Assembly (NCBI RefSeq): GCF_027172205.1
Contig: NC_070603.1
Location: 5,072,501 to 5,136,500 of the forward strand
Length of the DNA stretch: 64,000 nucleotides
Reading direction: 5' to 3'
Origin: Podarcis raffonei
Taxonomy: Eukaryota; Chordata; Lepidosauria; Squamata; Lacertidae
Shown one piece after another: positions 36,601 to 51,000 of this stretch. Under the pieces are notes generated by a model, which was not told the origin of the DNA, did not search any database, and saw nothing but the letters and a program-made list of their open reading frames with translations. Position 1 is the first letter of the stretch, and each line of letters opens with the position of its first letter. Position numbers and translations under genes: made by a program.

Positions 36601-39011
36601 AGAATATGTGGAATATGTCAAGGCCCAAGTGTGTAAGTAGTACAACTGGTCAGGGAGGAGGTGGAGACCCCTTCAGTGCCCTCTAGGCCAGGGCTATTCG
36701 CTTTGAACTTGTGGCATTTTTAGAACTTAGCCCTTGCAATGTAGGATACAGCAGTGTGACAGAAGTATCTTAAGGGCATTTGAAGCGTAAGCCCCTCCTT
36801 TCAGGGAGATTGAATGGTGTGTGAAGTACTCATTGTGTGCATCACGGCCTCAAAGCAGAAACAGAATAAAGAGCTGGTGGTAAAGGATGCCCTTTCCTCA
36901 TTTGCCTTCTCTGTTGCTGAGAGAATAGGCATGGGGGACAGTGTGGTGTAGTGAAGACTGTGCTGGCTTGGATTCAAATTCCACTTAGCCTGTAAAGCAC
37001 TAGATGACTTTATCTCATTTTGTATTTTGAACACTACACCTCCCAACACAAAACAAAGTATGCAGGTATTTTCACCTGTGTAATGTGGTCACTTGGTGGC
37101 AGAATGCCAGATTTCTTGGCACAGGATTTCAGGATTCCTATTTCTGGTGCCCACTTTGCCCTCCAAATGCCAGAAGAGCCGCATAGCACAGGGAGGGCAA
37201 ACAGGGTAGTATTTGAGCGCTGACTTTTAAACTTTATCTTAAAAATTCTTGTAAAATTATTGAGTGTTAAAATGTCATGGGTAAAGCATAGCAGATTTGC
37301 AGCGATAAATGATTGGACAAAAGGAAAGAAAAGGGTTAAAGAAAGGAATTAATAAGTAATTCAGACCAGGGGTTGCTGAAAAAAATTTAGAACAGGGATG
37401 CAGAAAAGGGAGGCATGGGGAAGTCGTTGAAATTGGGTATACGAAAAAATTTATGAAATTATACATGTTTATATATTTGTTTGTTGGTGTTTGTTGTTTG
37501 TATTGTCTTATATTATATGTTGAAAAACCAATAAAAATTAAAAAAAAAAAGTATTTGAGCGCTGACTGCCAAGGAGTCCTGCTTGCTTGGGAGAATATTG
37601 TCTTGTTGCATTGGATGCTATGATGACGACCTGTTTCTTACCTGGACATACTGGGGGAGGGGCGTGTTTGTGCGTCTAATGTATATTGTGTAAATTTTTG
37701 CAGCTGACACAAAGCGCAAAGTGGAGGAGATCTCTGAAGAGCTGAAGACTCTAGACACACGACTGTGGAACGAGCGAGACCCCAACTCTGCCGTTCAGGA
37801 TTCAGATGGCAATGGTAAGACAGTCCTGCAAGGATGTTACTGAAATCTAGCCGTGGGGTGGGGTGATCACATGGAACCTGAGGCAAGTCACCATTTTTAA
37901 AAGTCGGTAAATACAGTGGACCATCCGGATACAAACTTAATTCGTTCCAGGGGTCCGTATGTACCCCAAAAAGTCCGCATCTAGAGGCGCTGATTTTGTG
38001 CATGCGTGCAACGCAATAGAGCGCTTCTGTGCTTGTGCGAAGTGCACAGAGCTCATGTGCGCTTCTCTATACACTTCTGGGTTTTGCCATGTTCACAACC
38101 CAAAAGTTACGTTACCCGAAGGTAACGTAACCCAAGGGTCCACTGTATGGCCTTCAGTGCCAAAAAACATATTGGTCCTCTGATTTTTGTGTTGGGATAA
38201 TGTGCAAGGACCCTTACACAATGTGCCTTCATCCTTAGGGGCACTCTGCAGTTTCAGATGTCTATTGGTGCAATTCTGTCAGATGGGCAAGCTATCTGCA
38301 AAGAAGACATTGAACCTGCATTTGTTCTCTTGTGACAACGGCAGTGCCGTACAAGAGACAGAAATGCATCTTTTTCTTGCATTTGAGAGTTGTGCTCTCA
38401 GTGTACAACTTAGGACTTGGTTTGCTTCAGTGTTCAGGAATTGTAATGATCTGATATTGTACAAAATTTTACATAAAAGTCTTCCAGTTGCACAAGCTTA
38501 GAAATCATTTTAGAAAAGTAAATATATAAGCAGATTGTCTTAAACATTTTGTTCATCATTGTAAAAGAAAATATATTGTAATCCATTTTTTCATTAGTGG
38601 GGGTGGGGGGTAAGGTTCGGGATGAAACAGGACCTTCACCTCTTTAGTGGGCAGTACCTGCTCTTGCAGTTTTGGAAGCTAAAAACCTGTAAAAAGGAAT
38701 TGCCGTTCTCAATGTGCTGAATTCTGCATTTGTGTGGTGCAGAGTATTCTCTATCCTGAGTGTAATTGTAGAAATGCTCTTGGTAAGCCCAAATGACTTT
38801 GCTCCCACTTAAAAACTTTTTTGCCTGTTTGGTCAGTGACCCCAGAGCCTCTTCCAACTGCTTCTCCTCCTGAAAGCGACCCAGGTGATGACTCTGATTT
38901 CTGGGAGAGAGCGCTGCGGGGAGGTGAGAAGACAGCCCAGATGCCAGACCAAACAAAGGTAACCTCCTGTCATCACACCTGATCATAACCAGTATCTGTC
39001 CAAATACTTTT

Positions 39012-39050
<39 letters not shown>

Positions 39051-42000
39051 TCTTACCCTCAAAGCTGGTATATTTTCCTTTTTCTTGATTCTGACACCAC
39101 CAGTGCAGGAGTTCTTTGTTTTTTATTTAGGCATGTTGCTGAGGCACGTATAAGTATCCCCTGAATTATAAGATTTGACTTATCAGTGAATTATTTTATT
39201 TTATAGATTTATATCCTGACTTCAGCAACATATCAGTCATAACAGGGAGACAATAAAATTCAAGTAATGAAAAAGAAACTCTGCTAATTGTCTTAAGCCT
39301 GCACAAACACAACTAACTGTAAGAGGCCTTTCTGGCTAAAAAGATCTTCAAAGTGCGTTTAAAAGCACACACAGGAATTACTTGTGCATAGGATAGTTAT
39401 GGGAGGGGTGAAGCATCTGCTTTGCACGCAGGTTCAGTCCCCGGCATATCCAGATAAGATTGGGAGAGGCACCTTTCCCAAACCCTCAAAAGCCCCTGTC
39501 AGTCAGTCAAACAGCCAGACACTGGTCTAACACTGTCAAAGGCAGATTCCTATGTTCCTGTGAGTTGCCTCACCACTGTCAATGTCTTAGTGTTGCATCC
39601 AAGCACAGCCATATGTTCCATATCTACTAAATCAGGGGTGGGGAACCTCCAGGCCACCAGATCTCCACATCTGGCCCACAAGCTCACTTCAGCCAAGCCA
39701 TGTCCACTGCCCTACACCTCACGTGACACATCTCAAACAAAGCTATTTAGGGCTTTGCAAGGGACATCACAAGACCCAACAAATTAGCTGCTTGTCACCT
39801 GCGGGCAAAAAGATCAGCTAGTGTCCTTTTAACACCAGGTGATTGGCCTGTCAAAATTGCCCTATGCAAGGTGGGGGAGCTAGTGATCTGGCCCACTGGG
39901 CAGATACAGTCCCCCACTGCCGTATTAGATAGATGCATCTTTTCGTTGTTGGCTCATGCACCATTGATGTTGGTGTTGTTATATGTTTATTATATTATTA
40001 TATTTATTTTCTTGTTGTTACATTTTTCTGTTATTAACTACCCTGAGATCTGTGGATGAAAAATATTTATAAAATTTGTGCACCACCCTTCATTCAAATA
40101 TCCCAGGGCAGTTCACAACATAAAAATACTGATGGCACTGTGCCATCAAAACAGGGGGGGGGAATACATAATAAAGCAAAAACAAACCAATAACCCCCCC
40201 CTCCCATGAACACATTTAAAAAGCCATAGAATGTTAATCAGCCAAACCCTGGTTGAAAAGAAACAATTTCTCTTGGTGCGTAAAGATATACCATGAAGGT
40301 GTCAGGTGAGCCTCCTGGGGAGAGTATTCCACAAATGGGGAACCACTGCAGAAAAGGCCTGTTCTCATGTTCCCACCCTCCAGGCCTCTCATGCACGAGG
40401 CACACAAAGAAGGACCTCAAGTGATGAATGCAGGGTCTGGATAATAATGAATTCATTTGGCGAAACAAGTAGCTGAACTCAACAGTCTGTATCATGCAGA
40501 AATAATTCCTTCACAACCCTACAACAGTGGCTTCTATGCATAGCACCCAAAGCCATTTAATTTCTGTCTTTTTTCTGCAGGAGGAAGAGCCAATCATGAA
40601 GACAGCAGACAGTCACCTAGCAGGTAAGTGTGTGGCTCAAGAAAACAATCCTCTTTAGCACTGTCAGAAAAGATGCTTTGAGGAGCATTCACCTGAACCA
40701 AAGGATTCAGGACTTTCTGAACCTTCCTTCTCCTATTCTTTCAAGAAGACTGGTTAACAGTCAGACATTTTTTAATGGCCTGTATCTTTGGAAACTGCTG
40801 GTTCCTCCCCCCTTTGGCATCCTTTCCTCTTTTTAACATTGTTTAGTGTTCAGAAAGAGAGCAGTGGCAACTGCAAGTGCTCCTGGATGACACTACTTAT
40901 CTAGATCCACTTCAGTCTGGATTTTGGTCTGGTTTGGGGATTGAATCAGCCTTGGTTACTTTAATGGATGACCGTTACAGAGAGAGGGGCAGGGAGTGTG
41001 ACCCTGTTGTTCTTACTCAATCTCTCAGCAACTTTTGAAAACATCGATCAGCTTCCTGGCATGGAGATTGGAGGCACTGCACTGGAGTGGTTTCATGCCA
41101 ACCTGCACAGTTGAGTCCAAAGAGTAACATGGGAGGAGTGCAATTGGACTCCCAGGCCCTTAGGCCACAGGTTTCTGCAGGACACTGTTCTGGATCCAGT
41201 GCTATTTAATACATGTATTTTGGAGCAAGAGAAGCTTTGGAGCATGGTGCCATCAGTATGCTGATGATATGCAGCTCTGTTCTCCATCTGAATCAGAGGT
41301 TGTGAAAGCCCTGGAACAGAGCCTCAAGGCAGTGGTGGACTGGACAAGGGCCAATAAAATTGAGTTTGAATTCAGCAAAGATTGAGGCTTTGTGGGTGGG
41401 TGGTTCCTGTATCCAGAAGATAGGCCGGTTGCCTGTTCTGGGAAGGGTTGCACTCCCTCTCAAGGAGAAGGTACATAGCTTGGACATACTCCTGGATATG
41501 TCCATCATTCGAGACCCAAGTGACCTCTGTGGCTAGGAGTGCCTTTTGTCAGCCATGGCCATAACTGGATTAGGACCCATTGGCCACTGTATTCCATGCA
41601 TTGCTACCCTCAAGAATGGATTACTACAATTCACTTTATGTGGGGCTGCCCTCGGACCTGGTCAGGAAGCTCTGGCTGGTGCAGAATGCAGCTACCAAAC
41701 TGCACGTGGGGGCAGACAGCTGACAGCATGAGACACCTCTGTTAAAACATCTCCACTGGTTGCCCATACACTACTGGGCCAGGTTCAAGGCTCTTGTGTT
41801 GATATACAAGACCCTGAGTAAGTTGGGTCCAGGATGCCCTAAGGACCATCTGAACCCTTGTATCCAGCTTGATCACTGAGATCATCCAGAGAAGTGCTGA
41901 TAGTTTTCCCCAGGTCACTGGTCCCATGCTGTGGAACACTCTTCCAGCAGAGATCCAGTGGACACTTCCTTGCATTTCTTTTGTAAGTTAAGAGGACTAT

Positions 42001-45000
42001 GCAGTTGTTTAAAATTTTGTTGACTGGTTTAATTGTTTTGTGCATCTTAGGCACATCCAACTTGTGTGTTTTCTACCCTGCACAGTTGAAGGCCAGCCAG
42101 CTGAAATTGTGCAAATTAAATGCATGCAAAGTTTTCCTGGTGCGAAAAGAATCTCCAAGGTCCTCTCAGCATGCAGGCTCTGGAAGCTTGGGGGTAGCTC
42201 CATGAGATCTCACCGGAACTTGGATGGACCCGTGAGATTTCACAAAAGCATCCTAAAGCCAGTATGCTGAGCATGCCTTGCTTGGTAAGCAAGACGGAGG
42301 GCTAAAAGTACTTTTTACATCAGAAAAACCCAGCTTAGTGCTCTGGCACTGGAAGGCTAAGGCTGCCGGTGGGGGGGGGGGCATTTCCAGGGGTTTGAGT
42401 ATACGTGTTTTTGCCTATACACTGAACCCTTGGAACCAAACCCCCATGTAAGATGCTGTCATACTGTGTTGCTTTTAAAGGTTTCTTTAAAAAAATGTTT
42501 TGACATTGCTGTATGCTAACCAGATACTTTATGAGAGGGTGGTATATAAATTATTTTATTTATAAATAAATAATATGTGCTGTCTTGGATCTTTTCAGAT
42601 TTCAAGAGAAAAATCCACTTCAAAGTTATCAAGAATCCTGGGGACCTGGTGCAGTTTATTCGTGACTTGAAGGAGAATGCCAGGAAGGTAAGATGTAGTA
42701 GAAGGCTTGCTTGTCTCCAGATTTACTATGCTATTGCTGAGCTGCTTTTAGGTATACAATGCGGAATTGCTATCTGCCTAGTATATGGAACTTCCTTGTC
42801 CAGGGTCCAGTGTTTGCTAGGGAACAGCAACTTGGAGGTCTTCCTGGGGCCACTGGACAGGGATTGTCCAGCCTTTGTGATGTGCATGTTGTGATGGCAT
42901 CTCAGCTGGATCGGTTTGAGCCTCGCCTTTGTCCCTCCAGGACAAAGTAATGGTGAGAGAACCAGAGGAAGCATCTCAAGAAACTCCACCCAAAAGTGAG
43001 CCATCGTTAGGGACAGAGCACTCTGAAGAAGGGGCCCAGGAGGATGAGAAAGATGAGGAAGACCTGCTGGGGAAGTTTGAGAAGGAACTGGAAGACATCC
43101 TGCTGCCTAAGTCAGAAATGGCCAAGCTGAAGGAGGAGGTAAAATCTGAGATGGAAAAGGAGTTTGGTCACATCATTAATGAGGTGAGGATGCAGGAGAC
43201 TAACTATAATTTCCTTTCTGCAGTACCCACCTCAGAAAACTATTGATGGGCCCTGGATGTTCTCTGTCCCCTTGTATCACCTTATATTTGCACACATTTT
43301 GCTGCCTTTGTGGGAAAAAGGGCTATAAACTTTGTATGTGTTTATTAGTTTAGAAAAAGCTGAGAGGGAGGGACACAAAATTGGCAAAGAATGATGAATA
43401 GTAAGGAGAGGGAATCTTTCTGCAAGGTGAAGGAACTTTCTTCAGGCAGCACCAGTGGTGGGGAAGGGAGGGGACTAACAGAGGAAGTAGTGTCTGAATG
43501 ATGCAGCAGCGAGACTTGTAGTCAGTATGGTTCCCCTGGTGGAGCCTTACAACCACAAGGACTAGAAACATGACTGAAAACGGAGTCTTGCAGATCCAGA
43601 CTTTACACCTGTGGTTCTCAAAGCGGGTGGTCCGGCCCCCTGGAGGGGCAGGGGGGTTACGTAGCAGACTGAAGGTGTAAATGACTGTTAGACTTTGAAA
43701 ACCTGGTATCACTAGATCAAGTCCATTTGTTTTGTTTAAGTAAATAGTTCTGATTGCATTTTGAATAAATATGCATTTAATTGTTGCTGTTTCAAATTTT
43801 ATTGTGTTATTACCTTCCATAGTAGGTCATGCAAACCTCTGTTCTGAATATTGCTTTTAGTAGGGAGGGGGCACTGGGGATGAGTGGATTCAGGGGAGCA
43901 GTGGCCCAAGAAAGTGTGGGAGCAACTGCTGTATTCATAACTGCAGGAAATGAGCCAGGCTGCTACTCAACTGGATCTCTCTCTTTCTCAATAAATAAAT
44001 AGATCTTAGCGTATCCTTTCTTGGATTGTTTACTGGCAGGTGGAGGATGAGTTGGAAACAGAAGGCCTGAAAGGTGAGTTTGATCGAAAGCAAGCCTCCA
44101 AGTCTTTGGCGTCTACCCTCAACAAGCTTATTGACAAGCTGGATCCTGGCAAAGACTTGAATAAAGGAGATAAGGAGCAGGAGCCACAGCCAGGGGAGGA
44201 AGAAGAGGTAGCAGATGGGGAAGATACTGCTGAAGAAGACGTAGCCAAACCAGCAACCGGTATGTTCCCATACAGATAAGGTTGGCTTCATTTTTTTCAG
44301 TGCCAGTAAATTTGAGGACTGTTTTTGGATCAGCCAACAGGGGGTGACATTTTGTCATAAATAACACATCGAGGGTTGATCTACATGCGGACTTGCTCAG
44401 ATTGCAGGGCAAGATGTCAAGGGTTTAGCAAATAATTTGGGAGCAGGTAGCTAGCAAGTTGTGATGTGATGAAGAAAACCATAGCGGAAACTACTGTAGT
44501 TATGGAGAAGCCTTTGAATGCCCAATGGGTGCGACTTCTTAGAAGGGCTCTTTCATCACTTATCCTTGCTCTCATTCTTAAAATTCCTGCAGGGGAAATC
44601 TCTGGAGAGTTTCATTTTTGTAACACAACTGCTCAGACACCAGTCCTGGAACAGGCTTTGCCCACCTGGTGCCCTCCAGCTGTTTTGGACTCCAGTGCCC
44701 ATCTGGCTGGGGATGGTGGAAGTTTTGCTCCAAAGCAGCAGGAGGTGGCGCAGGTTGGCCAAAGCTATCCTATAAGCTTCACGGTCAAACTTGCCAGAGC
44801 TGGCCTGTCTAATGACCTTCTCCATTTGTGACTATCTGCGCATTTAAAAAAGACACAAGACTTCACCTGTTCTCCCAGGTGCATTTCCTTAGCACTGGTC
44901 AGTAAGTGACTGGGAGGCAGGGGGCAGGTAGGATGATGCATTGTAGACAGAGAACTGATGGTGGGAGGAGTTTTCCCAGTAATGTTTGCCAGTTTCCAAA

Positions 45001-48000
45001 TTGATGGAAATAGTTATTTGCTAATGGGGGGGGGGGTGTCCAGCCACATAGAAGTTCCCACTCTTTCTTTTTTTAAAGTCCCTTGCATTTCATTATAACC
45101 CATGTGTACGTTTTTGTTTTGTTCTTTAGCTAAGCCCATTTTGCCGTTTTTGCTTGCTTCTCATACTGTTGATCATTCCTGCTAGCCTTGGGAAAGGCAG
45201 GGCACTGAAGCCTTGGCCACCTTGCCTAGCTCTCTCCCTTTTCCTTCTTGACATTTCCAACCAGGCATTACCCAGATGCAAGACAGCCTTCCCCAACTGG
45301 GTACACTGCAGAGATTTAGCTCCCAGCCAGCACTACCAGGGATGGTGGGAGTCTGGAGGGCACCAGGGTTGGGAAAGGCTGCCTTAAGGGTTAGAAACTT
45401 GCTGTTCAGGGACTTAGGATGCTCAGTTTTCAGCTCAATATAACCACCACACCTTTCTGGGACTTCCTGCCTTCCTTTTCCTCTGCAGTCCAGGGACCTT
45501 CTGCATTTTGCAAAATTTCCAAATGCTTTGAAAATAAACCCTTAGGAAAAAAATTGTGCTCAAAGCACCGTAAGTACAATTGGCAGAAATTTTCCTTTTG
45601 AATGCAGACTATCCCCAGCCTTGCTTGTAGGCCCTTCCAGCTTGCGCTCTCGTTCTCTCCCCCCCCCCCAAATATTGGCCTACTGACCCTCCTCTGTCCC
45701 CTTTTCTGTCTCAGATGGCGACCCAGACGGGCGCGTGAAAGTCAGGGTCACTAAAGTAAAGCCAGGCAGCGCACAGCAGAAGCTGCTGCGAGTCCAAGAG
45801 ATGAGCAGGGACAACCCACAGCTGCGCCACATAGAGAGTGTGGTTAAGGACCTGTTGGAGAAGGAAGGCCTGAAGGCAGAAGGTAACGCAGCCATGTAAC
45901 CTGGACAGCCAGAGGTGGCCTCGAGCCCTTTTTAGCCTGGGTGGGGTTGTGTTTAGGGGGAATTCTTTAAGGGAGAGCAGTCAGGGATGCAAAGTCACTC
46001 GAGGGCTCTCTTAATTGCATACCACAGGGAGCCATTGGCCATTCTGCTCCTGAGCTGATAATCTCATAATTTGAGTAGCTTGGTTCTCAAACTGAATCCA
46101 TTCCATTCCGTTCAAAAACCAGGGTGTGCTTTCTGATAGAAAGTAAAGCAAAATGGATTAATCTGTTCCAGACTTAAATACAACCCCTAAAACAGCAATT
46201 TAACATGAATTTTACTAACGAGACCATTGATCCATAAAATGAAAGCAATAATCAATGCACTGTACCATAAAATAAATAAGACAGTATTGTAGATGATAAA
46301 ATTTAAAATTACATTTTTCTTACCTGCACTGATGATAGTCATTGTTCAGATGGGGGGGCTTTCATCCATTTCCGCAATCAATCAATCAGTAGCTGAATTG
46401 GGTTCCACACAGTCACAAAAACAAAATAACTGAAAAAGCCTCAAAAACAAAAAACGCAAAATAAATAGCAAAAACAAAAGCACCAAATTTAAGCACCAAA
46501 TGTCACCTCAGAACACTGCTATCGGAAGCAAAATAATTCAATTACAATTGGGGGACAGTAAAAACGGAAGCTCAGGACTCAAAATGGAGCATGTTCGGCT
46601 TCCGAAAAAACTTTGAAAACTGGAACAGTTTTGCAGCATTCAGGTTCCAAGTTGTTCGTGAACCAAGCTGTTCGAAAACCGAGGTACCACTGTACATTAT
46701 CTGCTTAATTTTTCTCCCAAGAAGGTTTCTGAGGCCAGGATTTGAACTTCTAGAACTTGAAGATTTTTAAAGTACAGTAAGCCCGCTCCACCCCATTCTG
46801 CCCCTGCCCCTTTTCGCCCTTTTCCTGACATCTTTGATCATGCATCCTTCAGATATGCCTAAACCAGGAGTTGCCTGTAAGATTATACATTTTAATTTTG
46901 AGACCCTTCAGCCGTAAAGTAGGGGAAAACAAAGAGCTGGCTTGTAGTGGATGAAGGTAGAAGTTTGATGTGAATCCCATTTATGATGTGCTTTGATACA
47001 GGAGACGGGGAGGAATTCAAGTGTAATCACCAATATCTGTCAAAACCAGAGTGTTAAAGGAGAAAAGAAAATGGGAAGTTGGATTTGTAAGAACTAGGTC
47101 AGGGGAAGGCAACCTAAGGCTGGATTGGGCTGGATGTGGCCCAATCGCCTTCTAAATTCGGCCTGTGGTCGGTCTGGGAATCAGCGTGTTTTTACACAAG
47201 TGGAATGTGTCCTTTTATTTAAAATGCATCTCTGGGTTATTTGTGGGGCATAGGAAGTCGTTCATTTATTTTTCCCCAAAATATAGTCTGGCCCCCCACA
47301 TGGTCTGAGGGACGGTGGACGGCCCAGGGCTGAAAAAGGTTGCTGACCCCTGAACTAGGTTCTACTGCATAGTATTGTCATCATCCTTTTGTTTGAATGC
47401 CACCTTTCTGTAGTTAAAACCATGCTCAAGACAGTTTACAACATGAAAAGATTCACATAAAAACAAACATAAAATTAGTAATAAAGAATAAATAAAAGAC
47501 ATCAAGCAGCACACAACCAAACTGAACAATTTCCACATAATCGTAATAAGATCTGAAGATAAAAATACAAAAAAATTAGCATCAGCAACAGTAATAGTAC
47601 CCCCTCCACAAACCCCTACCCCAGCCCAAAATTCTCTTCAGCAGCCACAGCATTTGTAGCTGGAGTCAGTCAGGGCCCTGCCCTCCCAGACCAGTCAGGG
47701 AGCAGGTCTTCCAGGACTCACAGTCAAGATAGTAGGCTATCAAGTGACTTCATGTAACACCTGACTTTTGTTCTTTTTGAAATCCCAGTGAATTGTGACT
47801 GAAGTGCATTAATTACCTGTACACAAGGTTAGGTACCTCCTCCTTCTTTGGCGATCACTCATAGCTGAGTAGGATTGTCTTCCATGAATATGGCCTTAAC
47901 ATAAGTAACTGTGGAGGCCAATTCTGGATCCACACATCCCTCCACAGTGGGGACATAGGTACCACTGTCTTAAAGGCCTCGTGGCTCCCTATTCTTGAGA

Positions 48001-51000
48001 TTTTAATGTCATCATGCAGGTTCACCCACACATGGTAACCATGGAGATGAGCATCCATCCCTGCTGTACCTGCATCACCATTCCTGGACCCTTTCTACAA
48101 TTAAAAGACCTATGGGCAGTTTAGTACTGGGTGATAATATGGGAGCAGCATGCTCTTGTCTTCAACATTAGAGGTTTCTCTGGAACCCAAACCCACTCCC
48201 CTTGTGTTAAAAGGAAGGAGAAAGCAACATGCAACTTATATGTACCAACCTGCAATGTTTGGTTCTGTTCTTTCCAGAACCACTATAACTGGTTGTGCAT
48301 GCACACACTCTTGCTAAACCCCCAAGTTAATAGCTCTTTAAAACTAGAAGAGGGCCGTAACAACAGCTCCTCTAGCAGTACTGTTTTTCCCCAAACAGTA
48401 CTGTTTTTCCCCAAACAGAATTTTGGGGACCAAACTGCCTGTGACCTTTTGCTGTGCCTCTTCCCCACACTGCTCCAATAACACTTGGCCATAGCAACTG
48501 CATGATGGGACACAGTTGTGCTCACTGTTTACCTTCATCCAAAGGTAAACAATGCTTCATTGGCCAGCATTTGCAGAAGGCAGGGGAAATACTGAGCTAA
48601 GCTGTGCATTTCTGCTTTAACTAAAATATTACTGGGAGATGCAGGGAAGAGGTGTGGACTGGCAGCTGTTGCGTGTAGATCTTTGTTCGGGTGCTGCACA
48701 TGTTGGTTGTAGTTTGAGGGCAGGCTAGTCCTGATGTGGCTGCATCTCCTGCTGTTGCTTCTCCAGTTAAGAGATGCCCTCTGTCTGTTTCCTAGCAGGG
48801 CAAGTCTGCTAAACCTCCTTGCAGTGCTCCTGTATCTTCATGTGCCATTTCCCTCAAATATGACCCACTAAGGACTGGGGGCAGGGCAACTAATGTGTGG
48901 CTAACTTTGTGGCTGGCAGGTAAAATTGAAATCAAGATTGTGACCACGGGTGGCCTGGGCGAGGATGATGATACCCATTGGCTGTCAGAAGAGGACACCA
49001 AAAATCTCAAGGACATCTTCTTCAATATTCTGGTGAGGGCCCAAGGTGAAGGGAGTGTTTTAATGAGGAGAAAGAGGTTGTTCCCCTCCATATCACACCA
49101 TGTTTATATTTAATATGGAATAAGGAAGAGGAAGAACTCCTTGCAAGTCCTATCCTCTGGTGTGGAAGACGTGGAGAGACTGGCTATAGGTGTGGTCTTT
49201 GGTGGGGACAAGGCTGTGCACCAGGGCTGGCCCAAAACATTTTGGCACCTGAAGCAAACTGCAAAATGGTACTCCCCACCCACCCCTGCCAGAGAAGAAG
49301 GGGTGAGTGAAGATCTGCATCAGAAACAAGGGGGGAATAAAGATCTACGCTGGAAACAAGGGAACAACCGGGGGGGGGGGGAGACCAGCAGCACCTTCTA
49401 TTTGCCAAGAGGCCACTGTAGAGGCGGCATGTGGGGCAGATCTGGTCCCCAAGGAGTGTGCTGTAGCTGTAGTTTGAAGCAGTGGGTGATGCATTTTTGC
49501 ATAAATCAAACCCCTGCGTCCAGTCACACTTCCCTGCGTCGCTCTGCTGGAAGTTGACCTGGCAGGAGAGCAGAGCTGCAGCGGTCCCGTCCGTGTGAGA
49601 TGAGGGATAAATCAAGTCCAGAGACAGTTCAGTTCTTATCTCTAAAAGCGTTTATTTACAAGGCAATAAATCCGTCCGAAACTTCCGACATTCTCATCCG
49701 TGCTCCAAGAGCACACTCGCAGCTTCTGTTCCAAGCTGCTGCTCAGCGAGAAGAGAAGTGAGTCTGGAAACAGAGAGACGCGCTGCGTCACTGCTCTGCG
49801 ACAGCAGACTCCTCCTTTTTCTCCCCCTCCTTTTCTTCCCAGACGCAGGACACCTCGGAGATCTGACCCTGTCAGTTCCAAACTCCACACCCCCTCTTGT
49901 CCTGCGTCTGGAGACAGTAGCCATCAATGCTTTCCCCATACACAGACCCTCACAGAACTCCTCGTGCTTCTGGAAGGTTAATGGTTTTGTGAAACCATCA
50001 GCGAGGTTCTTTGTTGAGGGACAGTATTTCAGAGCGACTAGCCCCTCATGAACGCTCTGACATACATTCTGGAAACGTATGTCCAAATGTTTGGTCCTCG
50101 CCTTGAATTGCCCTGTCTCAGCTAATTTAAGGCATGGTTGGTTGTCTTCATGCACCACAACGGGCAGACAATCCTCTTCACAGATTTCCTCGACCAAACA
50201 CACATAGAACTCCAGTTCTCTGCAAACCTCTGATAGCGCACTGAACTCAGCTTCAGTAGATGAAAGCGCTATGAGACTTTGCTTCCGGGACCTCCACCCA
50301 ATCACTGAGTCCCCAAACTTCACCACTAGGCCTGACACTGATTTGCGGTCCTCAAGGTTAGCCCAATCCGAATCCACCCAGGCGGTCAGCTTGACATCGC
50401 CCTCAGCTGACATCTTGAGGCAAAAGTCTTTGGTATCTTGCAGGTAACGTAGCACCCGCTTAACACCATTCCAGGCCTGCACACTAGGACTTGAAGCCTC
50501 TCTACTGAGCAGATTGACAGCAAACGCTATGTCTGGTCTGCTCCACTGTGACAGATACAACAGACTACCCAGAGCTGACTGAAAGAGTTCAGTGTTTTCG
50601 AACACCACGCGTTCTACTTGCTGACACTCCTTCACGTACCCAGCCTCCATGGGTGATCTGGCACCTGCACAATCAGACATCCTGAACTTCTCAAGCAACT
50701 GCTCAATCTTACCTTTCTGGCGAAGCAAAAAGCTTTCATCACTTGCTCTTGCGATTTCTACGCCTAGATAGGACTTGACATCTCCAAGTTGCTTCAGCTT
50801 GAACCGCTTACCAAGCTCCTTAGCAAACTTCTCCACCTGTTCACTCGTCCTTGCCATCAACAAGATGTCATCAACAAACACCTGTGCCACTTGCTGTAGC
50901 AAGCCTGAATCTCTAATGTAAAGACAACTGTCTGCAAGAGATCTCTTAAAACCTAGCTTTTCTAAGGCTTCATGTAGGCACATATTCCAATTCCTGGCAG

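Noticed and set aside
43350-43820. 156-codon minus-strand frame in OS9 intron 11
   Set aside because: It overlaps a degraded hAT-like element and resembles no protein.
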